From positions 1 through 5,600 of the forward strand of contig JAEXFF010000315.1 of assembly GCA_023400335.1 (NCBI GenBank): a DNA stretch of 5,600 bases, given 5' to 3'. Positions 1 through 5,000 of this stretch are shown piece after piece. Made by a program: the position numbers and the translations under genes. The notes below the pieces were generated by a model. It saw only the letters and a program-made list of their open reading frames with translations, searched no databases and was not told the DNA's origin. This stretch comes from Bacteroidota bacterium. GTDB lineage: Bacteria > Bacteroidota > Bacteroidia > Bacteroidales > Marinifilaceae. Each line of letters opens with the position of its first letter. Within the stretch, counting starts at the first letter, position 1.

Positions 1-983
1 ATCCCAAAGAGGCTGAAAGCGTAATGAAAACGGTACGGGAGCTTAAAAAATGGATCAATGGTTGTGAAGAGGTTTCCCGGGCCGTAGATGACCTGGAAGT
101 TCTTTTTGATTTTGCCAAAGAGGAAGAAGCTACAGAAGAAGAAGTAGAAAAGCAGTACCTCTCTGCCCTCCATCTCATTGAAGACCTGGAGTTAAAAAAT
201 ATGTTGCGCCAGGAAGCCGATTCGATGAGTTGTGTACTAAAAATCAACTCGGGAGCAGGCGGAACAGAAAGCCAGGACTGGGCTTCCATGTTGATGCGCA
301 TGTATATGCGCTGGGCAGAAGCCAATGAATATAAGGTTACGGTCAGTAACTTACAGGAAGGGGACGAAGCGGGTATAAAAACAGTAACCCTGGAAGTAGA
401 AGGAGATTACGCCTATGGTTATCTGAAAGGGGAAAACGGAGTACATCGTCTGGTCAGGGTATCTCCTTTTAATGCCCAAGGGAAACGGATGACTTCTTTT
501 GCCTCTGTATTTGTGACTCCCCTGGTCGACGACAGTATTGAAGTCGAGATCAATCAAGCGGATATCTCCTGGGATACATTCCGTTCCGGAGGGGCCGGGG
601 GGCAAAATGTAAACAAAGTTGAAACCGGAGTGCGGTTGAGATACAATTATAAAGATCCGGACACGGGAGAAACAAAGGAAATCCTCATCGAAAATACAGA
701 AACCCGTTCCCAGTTGGACAACCGCCAGAATGCAATGCGCCTTTTACGTTCAATGTTATATGATATGGCCTTGCAGAGGAGATTGGCAGAACAACACAAG
801 ATAGAAAGTAACAAAAAGAAAATCGAATGGGGATCTCAGATTCGCAGCTATGTTTTCGACGACCGGCGGGTAAAAGATCACCGGACCAACTATCAAACGT
901 CCAATGTACAAGCTGTAATGGATGGAGAGATCAATGATTTCATCAAGGCATACCTGATGGAATTCGGAGGCAGTGAAAATTAG
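1..983 (+). CDS. prfB: Peptide chain release factor 2 (RF2), 5' end missing
   Basis: RF2 recognises UGA and UAA stop codons in the ribosomal A site and triggers peptidyl-tRNA hydrolysis in the cytoplasm. The frame is open from base 3. Residues PKEAESV precede the first Met (base 24), so that Met is internal; it matches the W-[ND]-[DE]-P region of domain 1, and by comparison with E. coli RF2 recalled from memory about 50 residues lie off the left edge. Counting from that Met (319 residues): the conserved GAGGTE..DWASML block is at 77-90, the SPF codon-reading tripeptide that separates RF2 from RF1 (which has PxT) is at 147-149, and the catalytic GGQ is at 192-194 in GAGGQNVNK. WGSQIRSYV (269-277) and the C-terminal KAYLMEFGG are typical. 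Ser187 occupies the site of E. coli K-12 Thr246. An insert of about 8 residues (DPDTGE region, 211-216) follows the GGQ block relative to E. coli. Any programmed +1 frameshift site would lie outside the window. The stop is TAG, which RF1 reads. Confidence 0.97.
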   Translation, partial: PKEAESVMKTVRELKKWINGCEEVSRAVDDLEVLFDFAKEEEATEEEVEKQYLSALHLIEDLELKNMLRQEADSMSCVLKINSGAGGTESQDWASMLMRMYMRWAEANEYKVTVSNLQEGDEAGIKTVTLEVEGDYAYGYLKGENGVHRLVRVSPFNAQGKRMTSFASVFVTPLVDDSIEVEINQADISWDTFRSGGAGGQNVNKVETGVRLRYNYKDPDTGETKEILIENTETRSQLDNRQNAMRLLRSMLYDMALQRRLAEQHKIESNKKKIEWGSQIRSYVFDDRRVKDHRTNYQTSNVQAVMDGEINDFIKAYLMEFGGSEN

Positions 984-1140
984 AAAGTTGAGGATACTGA
1001 TTACGACGGGTCGCGGAAAGCGGAACACGACTCAAACCGATGAAAAGAACGGACGTTCCAGACGACGATCATTTGTCAACTCCCTGTATTTCTTCTCATG
1101 AGTGAGTCGCCGGAGAAGCATTCTATCAGATAAATTATAT
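984..1140. other. Gene-free stretch between prfB and the terminator
   Basis: No convincing gene is present. The segment is visibly richer in G+C (many CG steps around 1000-1085) than the other intergenic DNA here, and ends in an AT-rich run just before the terminator. It holds short self-complementary pieces: CTTCTC (1092-1097) with GAGAAG (1113-1118), and GAACG/CGTTC around 1048-1059. It is most simply the 3' untranslated part of the prfB transcript; a 3'UTR-derived small RNA is possible but unsupported by any recognised promoter or family. Confidence 0.5.
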
Positions 1141-1171
1141 TAAAAGGAGAGGTTTTACTACTCTCCTTTTA
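1141..1171. terminator. Bidirectional intrinsic terminator between prfB and the lipoprotein gene
   Basis: Perfect 11-bp stem: TAAAAGGAGAG (1141-1151) pairs with CTCTCCTTTTA (1161-1171), with a 9-base loop. Read rightwards it ends in TTTTATTTCTTTT; read leftwards it ends in TTTTAATATAA. It can therefore stop both prfB and the convergent lipoprotein transcript. The TAA stop of the lipoprotein gene (1169-1171) is part of the stem. Confidence 0.88.
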
Positions 1172-1864
1172 TTTCTTTTCGTTTACCAAAATCCCGTTCA
1201 ATTTATCCCGGGGAATATACACTTGTGCATATCCGCATGAATAGGGACCCAATACATATTGCGGATAAGTGAAACAAATCGATTCAGGGGTAATATTTAC
1301 AGCTGTAAATCCATTGGTCAAAGTCGGTTTTTCGGTAAAGCATCCTCCTTCATTTTTGAAATTCTCAGCCAACAGATTATTAATTTCGCGGGCCTGCCTG
1401 AAATCCAGCATTTCTTGGGGAGATACGAAAGCATGCTTTTTCATATTATAATTCAGTGCATAAAAATCCGTCATTCCATGGGCACCTCCTGTAAAAGAAT
1501 AAGCTGACAAACGGATACTGATATAATCCTCATTGGCCAGGAATACGGTATCCCTCACATATAATTCATAAGGGAAAAGAGGACGGTCCATTGTATCTCT
1601 CCCGAAAGTGGCAAAAAAGGTATCGGCTTGCACTTTTATATTCTGTTGTAAACTATCGATCAGGGACTGAACTTTTGCATTCACAGCTTTACAGCCTTTC
1701 TCTGCTTCAGCATTTGCGGAGGAGAAGTAGGCTTTTTCAACATTAATATTCCATTTTTGTGTCTGATCGACATATTTATCTGTTTTGGTGTCAATTTTAA
1801 CCTGTTGTTTACAACCTCCCAGAAGGCCCAGCAACCCGAATAGTATACAATAAATTGTTTTCAT
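1169..1864 (-). CDS. Putative lipoprotein with DUF4163/DUF3298-like (RsiV C-terminal-like) domain
   Basis: Predicted 231-residue envelope lipoprotein of unknown function. The start at 1864 is chosen because it places a short basic/hydrophobic signal peptide (MKTIYCILFGLLGLLGG) directly before Cys18, with L15-G16-G17-C18 as the lipobox. A GTG 19 codons further upstream would overlap the end of pdxT and bury the signal. No acidic residues follow the Cys (CKQQVK), so the Bacteroidota surface-export type of signal is not evident and a periplasm-facing anchor is more likely (inference). The mature part resembles the DUF4163/PdaC-like plus DUF3298 arrangement: FxxYELYVRDTVFL near 97-109, SYSFTGGAHG at 121-130 (GGAHG is the hallmark), and the terminal YPQYVLGPYSCGYAQVYIPRDKL block at 200-222. 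In RsiV this module binds lysozyme, but no cytoplasmic anti-sigma domain or transmembrane helix is present here, so that role cannot be transferred. The A-rich leader AAAAAAGAAATT precedes the ATG. Confidence 0.85.
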   Translation of the reverse strand: MKTIYCILFGLLGLLGGCKQQVKIDTKTDKYVDQTQKWNINVEKAYFSSANAEAEKGCKAVNAKVQSLIDSLQQNIKVQADTFFATFGRDTMDRPLFPYELYVRDTVFLANEDYISIRLSAYSFTGGAHGMTDFYALNYNMKKHAFVSPQEMLDFRQAREINNLLAENFKNEGGCFTEKPTLTNGFTAVNITPESICFTYPQYVLGPYSCGYAQVYIPRDKLNGILVNEKK

Positions 1865-1876
1865 AATTTCTTTTTT

Positions 1877-1899
1877 AAAAAGGTTATACGTACCTTTTT
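1877..1899 (-). terminator. Possible terminator downstream of pdxT
   Basis: AAAAAGGT (1877-1884) and ACCTTTTT (1892-1899) form a perfect 8-bp stem with a 7-base loop, beginning 9 bases after the pdxT stop codon. On the minus strand the only U-run is the five U's of the 3' arm, followed by A's, so it is weaker than the other two terminators. If it works, the lipoprotein gene depends on partial read-through or its own promoter, which I could not identify in the 44-base gap. Confidence 0.45.
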
Positions 1900-1908
1900 C
1901 TGAAAAGT

Positions 1909-2478
1909 TTATTTCTGACACATATTTACAAAATACCGATGAAAAGATGAATCTTCAGTCAATTCCGGATGAAAAGAAGTAACCAGCATATTCTGCTGAC
2001 GGGCAGCAACAATATTCCCATCCAGAAGACACATTACGTTCACCCCTTCCCCGACTTTTTCAATATAGGGGGCCCGTATAAAGACAAGAGGGATTGGATT
2101 TTCGCTGAGCCCGGGAATAACGACCTGCGTATCAAAGCTATTAATTTGTGTCCCATAAGCATTTCTTCTTACAGCTATATCCATAACAGCCAGGTGGGTT
2201 ACCGAATCATTTACCAGCTCTTTTGCCAATAAAATCATTCCTGCACAAGTTCCCCATACGGGAAACCCGGCTCCAATTTTTTTACGCAAAGGTTCCATCA
2301 TTCCCGTACGTATCAACAACTTACCAATCGTTGTACTTTCTCCTCCCGGTAAAATTAACCCATTCAGGCCCTCCAATTGTTCTACATAACGTACATCCAC
2401 AGCTTCCTGCCCGAGCTTACGTATATGCTGTTCGTGTTCTAAAAATGCTCCCTGAAATCCTAATATACCAATTTTCAT
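1909..2478 (-). CDS. pdxT: Pyridoxal 5'-phosphate synthase, glutaminase subunit PdxT
   Basis: PdxT hydrolyses glutamine and channels ammonia to PdxS for de novo PLP synthesis (cytoplasmic PdxS/PdxT complex, DXP-independent route). The product is 189 residues, normal for the family. The start at 2478 gives the usual MKIGILGFQGA beginning; AGGA (2487-2490) lies 8 bases upstream of the ATG. Class I glutaminase features are all visible: LPGGEST at 43-49 (oxyanion-hole region), the nucleophile Cys78 in GTCAG (76-80), RRNAYGTQ (104-111), and the His170/Glu172 pair in FHPE (169-172). A longer in-frame reading from a GTG at 2517 begins inside the terminator hairpin and is not credible. pdxS ends 45 bases upstream, but a strong intrinsic terminator fills that gap, so pdxT expression would come from read-through or an unrecognised promoter. 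Confidence 0.97.
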   Translation of the reverse strand: MKIGILGFQGAFLEHEQHIRKLGQEAVDVRYVEQLEGLNGLILPGGESTTIGKLLIRTGMMEPLRKKIGAGFPVWGTCAGMILLAKELVNDSVTHLAVMDIAVRRNAYGTQINSFDTQVVIPGLSENPIPLVFIRAPYIEKVGEGVNVMCLLDGNIVAARQQNMLVTSFHPELTEDSSFHRYFVNMCQK

Positions 2479-2486
2479 ATTCAAAA

Positions 2487-2490
2487 TCCT
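2487..2490 (-). promoter_or_regulatory. Shine-Dalgarno-like site for pdxT
   Basis: The minus strand reads AGGA 8 bases before the ATG at 2478. It is the clearest SD match in the window (the pdxS, galK and lipoprotein leaders are A/T-rich without one), supports the 2478 start, and lies just past the U-tract of the pdxS terminator. Confidence 0.6.
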
Positions 2491-2496
2491 GTCATT

Positions 2497-2525
2497 AAAA
2501 AAAGAGTGCCGAAGCACTCTTTTTT
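2497..2525 (-). terminator. Strong intrinsic terminator between pdxS and pdxT
   Basis: On the minus strand a perfect 12-bp stem (arms at 2514-2525 and 2498-2509) is closed by a UUCG tetraloop in the very stable C(UUCG)G context and runs into seven U's (2497-2503). The pdxS TAA (2524-2526) supplies the base of the 5' arm, so a ribosome terminating on pdxS would cover it. This is the best-formed terminator in the window, yet it separates two genes whose products form one enzyme complex. Confidence 0.9.
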
Positions 2526-3393
2526 ACCATCCTCTTTCAGCGTATTTATCTTCAAGTGTTTTTATTTCCAAACCCGACATAGCTTCTCCCAGGTTTTCGG
2601 AAAGTTCAGCCAGTTTCACCGGATCATTAAAATACGTAACCGCCTGTACAATAGCCCTCGCTCTCTTCTCCGGATCACCTGATTTGAAAATACCGGACCC
2701 TACAAATACTCCTTCAGATCCCAATTGCATCATTAAAGCAGCATCTGCAGGAGTAGCTATACCACCAGCAGCAAAATTAACGACAGGCAATTTTCCATTT
2801 TCATGGACATACTTTATCAACTCATAAGGTGCTCCGAATTCTTTTGCCAGACTCATCAGTTCTTCTGCCGGAGCATTTTTTACCCTCCGCATTTCATCCG
2901 TAATCTGACGCATGTGGGTTACAGCCTCTACGACATTTCCCGTACCGGCTTCACCTTTCGTACGGATCATAGCAGCCCCTTCTCCAATACGTCTCAATGC
3001 TTCTCCCAGATTTCTGGCACCACAGACAAAAGGTACTTTAAAAGCCGTTTTCTCTACGTGATAAAGCTCATCAGCAGGAGTCAAAACTTCACTCTCATCG
3101 ATAAAATCGATACCAATCGCTTCCAATATCTGAGCTTCTACAAAATGTCCGATTCTTACTTTAGCCATCACCGGAATAGAAACCGCTTTCTGTATTTCTT
3201 TAATCATTTGTGGATCTGACATCCTGGCTACGCCTCCATCCCGGCGAATATCAGCCGGAACCCGCTCCAGAGCCATTACAGCACATGCTCCTGCCGCTTC
3301 GGCAATTTTTGCCTGTTCTGCATTCGTAACATCCATAATCACCCCTCCTTTTAACATCTGAGCGAGGTTTTTGTTCAATTCATACTTTCCCAT
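2524..3393 (-). CDS. pdxS: Pyridoxal 5'-phosphate synthase, lyase/synthase subunit PdxS
   Basis: PdxS (TIM barrel, usually a dodecamer) condenses ribose 5-phosphate, glyceraldehyde 3-phosphate and PdxT-derived ammonia into PLP. The product is 289 residues, the usual size. The start at 3393 gives [22 protein letters not shown]; upstream in-frame codons encode a non-conserved AT-rich stretch. Visible landmarks: Asp21, Lys78 in MAKVRIGHF (76-84), which forms the ribose-phosphate Schiff base, Lys146 in RTKGEAGTG (144-152), the second catalytic lysine, and phosphate-binding FAAGGIATP (207-215) and VGSGIF (231-236). The offset to B. subtilis numbering (Asp24, Lys81, Lys149) is a constant 3. The C-terminus DKYAERGW is conserved. 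The start lacks a clear SD. The gene is followed by a terminator, then pdxT. Confidence 0.98.
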   Translation of the reverse strand: MGKYELNKNLAQMLKGGVIMDVTNAEQAKIAEAAGACAVMALERVPADIRRDGGVARMSDPQMIKEIQKAVSIPVMAKVRIGHFVEAQILEAIGIDFIDESEVLTPADELYHVEKTAFKVPFVCGARNLGEALRRIGEGAAMIRTKGEAGTGNVVEAVTHMRQITDEMRRVKNAPAEELMSLAKEFGAPYELIKYVHENGKLPVVNFAAGGIATPADAALMMQLGSEGVFVGSGIFKSGDPEKRARAIVQAVTYFNDPVKLAELSENLGEAMSGLEIKTLEDKYAERGW

Positions 3394-3408
3394 GAAGTTA
3401 TATTTTAA

Positions 3409-3444
3409 TAAAATTAATATATAAACAGTAGCAAAGTCCGTCAA
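3409..3444 (-). promoter_or_regulatory. Candidate promoter for pdxS (sigma70-like, overlapping a partial Bacteroidota-type -7)
   Basis: The minus strand has TTGACG (3439-3444), a 17-base spacer, then TATATT (3416-3421): each hexamer matches the E. coli consensus at 5 of 6 positions, with ideal spacing. Overlapping it is TAATTTTA (3409-3416), 7 of 8 to the Bacteroidota -7 element TAnnTTTG, with a TTTG at 3432-3435, but the 15-base gap is shorter than the usual 19-21. Transcription from here would leave a leader of only about 15 bases. Confidence 0.35.
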
Positions 3445-3463
3445 TCCATAAATAACAGACTTT
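3433..3463 (-). other. Possible stem-loop in the pdxS leader
   Basis: On the minus strand AAAGUCUG (3456-3463) pairs with CGGACUUU (3433-3440), one G-U included; two more pairs (one G-U) can extend it to 10 bp with an 11-base loop. It ends 39 bases before the pdxS start codon. It matters only if transcription begins further upstream, since it overlaps the sigma70-like -35. Confidence 0.35.
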
Positions 3464-3585
3464 CCTTTGAAATCAAATGCTCATCTGCCCTTTAAAATCA
3501 ATCTAAACCTATTCTACGAAATTTTTACCCCGCTCTGATTTTAGTCCGGAACAGTTTTAAGATCAAAATACTTTGCTCTTTTTTA

Positions 3586-3600
3586 CTTACACATTGTAAG
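3586..3600. repeat. Perfect inverted repeat, possible operator
   Basis: CTTACA (3586-3591) and TGTAAG (3595-3600) are exact reverse complements around a CAT centre. The symmetry and location in the pdxS upstream region suit a dimeric regulator site, but there is only one copy and no known regulator motif that I recognise. Confidence 0.35.
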
Positions 3601-3631
3601 ATAAAAGTACTTAAATCCCAAAAATTGTTCA

Positions 3632-3639
3632 CAAAGATA
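3632..3639 (-). promoter_or_regulatory. Isolated Bacteroidota -7 promoter element
   Basis: The minus strand reads TATCTTTG, an exact match to TAnnTTTG and the only one in this direction between galK and pdxS. No TTTG occurs at the -33 spacing; a pyrimidine-only tract lies there instead. If used, the pdxS leader would be about 230 bases and would include the inverted repeat and leader hairpin. Confidence 0.3.
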
Positions 3640-3707
3640 TGAATTTACTTTAAGAAAAAAGAGAAAAGAAAGAAAAGTACGAAGTAAAGTGAAAAGAATT
3701 TATTAAC

Positions 3708-3740
3708 AAAAAAAGGGGTCCTTAAAATAAACTGTCCCCC
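3708..3740 (-). terminator. Probable galK terminator
   Basis: On the minus strand GGGGG (3736-3740) pairs with CCCC (3715-3718), which is followed directly by seven U's (3708-3714); two inner U-A pairs are possible. The stem is short, but the CCCC-U7 end is typical of intrinsic termination. Its 5' arm is shared with the hairpin upstream, so the two cannot form together. Confidence 0.55.
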
Positions 3741-3763
3741 AGCTACTTCCAGTAACCGGGGGA
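3735..3763 (-). other. Stem-loop overlapping the galK terminator
   Basis: TCCCCC (3735-3740) pairs with GGGGGA (3758-3763); after a 3x3 internal loop, TACT (3744-3747) pairs with AGTA (3751-3754) around a 3-base loop. In the minus-strand RNA it forms before, and competes with, the CCCC-U7 hairpin. Another imperfect hairpin, GGAGAA (3781-3786) with TTCTCC (3802-3807), lies between it and the galK stop. Confidence 0.55.
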
Positions 3764-3817
3764 ACAATATAAGCTTAACAGGAGAATTCATTTAAAAGAT
3801 TTTCTCCCCTCACGAAT

Positions 3818-4966
3818 TCAATTTAATCTACGGGCTCCATCGCTGATTTTTACCGGATATATCTTCGGTTCCTTCCCGAATTTTTCCTTAAACTTAGCAA
3901 TAGCTGTTTCGATAAAATGATCGTATTTGTCTTCGGGCACCAGGTTGATGGTACATCCTCCGAATCCGCCACCCATAATACGGGAACCAGTAACCCCGCA
4001 TTCTTTGGCAACATCGTTCAGGAAATCCAATTCTACCGTACTCACTTCATACAATTTACTCATCCCCTGATGAGTAGCATATACATTTTTCCCTACTGTT
4101 TCGTAATCTCCTTTTTTCAAAGCTTCACAAGTGTCTACCAAACGCTGATTTTCCTGAATAGCATAAGTCGCACGCATATAATCTTCCTCGCTGATTTTGG
4201 TTTTCACCTCTTCCAGCATTTGCAGATCAGCATCTCCCAGTAGTTTTACATGAGGATGATTTACGGCAATGGCTGCTGCTGCCCTTTCACAGGATTGACG
4301 GCGCTTATTGTAAGGAGAATCAACCAACTCGTGTTTTGTAACAGAATCAACCAGAACAACCTTATAACCCTTCGGATTAAAAGGCACATATTCATATTCC
4401 ATGGTACTGCAGTCCAAGCGGATTAAATTTCCTTCTTTTCCGAAAATTGAAGCGAACTGGTCCATAATCCCGCAATTTACACCACAATAATTATGCTCTG
4501 TCTTCTGCCCAATCAATACGAGTTCTTTTTTATCGAAACCGCAGTTGAATAATTCATTCAGCGCAAAACCGAAGGTACTTTCCAAAGCGGCAGAAGAAGA
4601 AAGCCCTGCTCCCAGAGGGACATCTCCTGAAAATACCGTATCAAAACCTCCCAGTTTCGCTCCCCTTTTCTGCATTTCGCGGCATACGCCAAAAATATAA
4701 TGGGCCCAGGAAGCTGCCGGTTTATCTTCTTCGTTTAATCCGAATTCAGCATAGTCTTGTAAATCCAAAGCATAGGCCCTGACTTTATCGGTACCATTCG
4801 GTTTGATCTCAGCTAAAATTCCCTTATCGATAGCCCCGGGAAGCACACAGCCTCCGTTATAATCGGTATGTTCTCCAATCAGGTTAATCCGTCCCGGAGA
4901 AAAATATAACAAACCTTCTGTATTAAATTTTTCTTTAAATGTTTTTCTTACTGCTGCCGTGTCCAT
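3818..4966 (-). CDS. galK: Galactokinase
   Basis: Galactokinase phosphorylates alpha-D-galactose with ATP to galactose 1-phosphate, the first committed step of the Leloir pathway (cytoplasm). The product is 382 residues, the normal length. GHMP-kinase hallmarks appear in order: the galactokinase signature GRINLIGEHTDYNGG (25-39) with Arg26, the ATP-binding motif 2 PLGAGLSSSAALE (117-129), CGIMDQF (165-171) carrying the presumed catalytic base Asp169, and motif 3 GSRIMGGGFGGC (327-338). The start at 4966 follows an A-rich leader (AAAGAAAAAATAAAATT) 34 bases after the permease stop, so both are almost certainly co-transcribed. The stop is TGA, followed by a set of competing hairpins. No truncation or missing residue is seen. 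Confidence 0.98.
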   Translation of the reverse strand: MDTAAVRKTFKEKFNTEGLLYFSPGRINLIGEHTDYNGGCVLPGAIDKGILAEIKPNGTDKVRAYALDLQDYAEFGLNEEDKPAASWAHYIFGVCREMQKRGAKLGGFDTVFSGDVPLGAGLSSSAALESTFGFALNELFNCGFDKKELVLIGQKTEHNYCGVNCGIMDQFASIFGKEGNLIRLDCSTMEYEYVPFNPKGYKVVLVDSVTKHELVDSPYNKRRQSCERAAAAIAVNHPHVKLLGDADLQMLEEVKTKISEEDYMRATYAIQENQRLVDTCEALKKGDYETVGKNVYATHQGMSKLYEVSTVELDFLNDVAKECGVTGSRIMGGGFGGCTINLVPEDKYDHFIETAIAKFKEKFGKEPKIYPVKISDGARRLN

Positions 4967-5000
4967 AATTTTATTTTTTCTTTAGTGTTATCAAATTTTA

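Larger units (their letters stand above)
3394..3817. other. 424-base intergenic region between galK and pdxS
   Basis: AT-rich with no credible coding frame. From right to left (direction of transcription) it holds: hairpins just past galK including a CCCC-U7 terminator (3708-3807), a 26-base purine-only run on the plus strand (3652-3677), an isolated perfect TAnnTTTG on the minus strand (TATCTTTG, 3632-3639), a short perfect inverted repeat (3586-3600), a candidate leader hairpin and a promoter-like segment next to pdxS. It is the natural place for control of pdxST. I recognise no known riboswitch. Confidence 0.7.

Noticed and set aside
1040..1105. 21-codon ORF after prfB (MKRTDVPDDDH...)
   Set aside because: Very short, no ribosome binding site, no recognisable feature; reported only as non-coding DNA.
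1865..1921. Longer lipoprotein start at a GTG, 19 codons upstream
   Set aside because: It would overlap the end of pdxT, run through the terminator-like hairpin and place a charged extension before an otherwise ideal lipoprotein signal.
2479..2517. Longer PdxT start at a GTG
   Set aside because: It begins inside the pdxS terminator stem; the family start MKIGILGFQG and the AGGA site fit 2478.
2803..3219. 138-codon plus-strand frame antisense to pdxS
   Set aside because: It lies wholly within the well-supported pdxS gene and its translation is Phe/Ser/Tyr-rich without domain logic, as expected of an antisense shadow.
3394..3444. Longer PdxS reading with 17 extra residues
   Set aside because: The extra residues are non-conserved and come from AT-rich promoter-like [15 protein letters not shown] is the normal family beginning.
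3652..3677. 26-base purine-only tract as a functional element
   Set aside because: Striking, but A-rich runs are common in such spacers; nothing else supports a specific role.
3708..3763. End of an insertion sequence, suggested by the GGGG/CCCC inverted arms
   Set aside because: No transposase fragment, no target-site duplication and no second end are visible; RNA hairpins at a gene end explain it better.
3784..3820. Direct repeat GAATTCA(A)TTTA at 3784 and 3814
   Set aside because: Only two copies of about 7 bases in AT-rich DNA, one of them containing the galK stop; likely chance.
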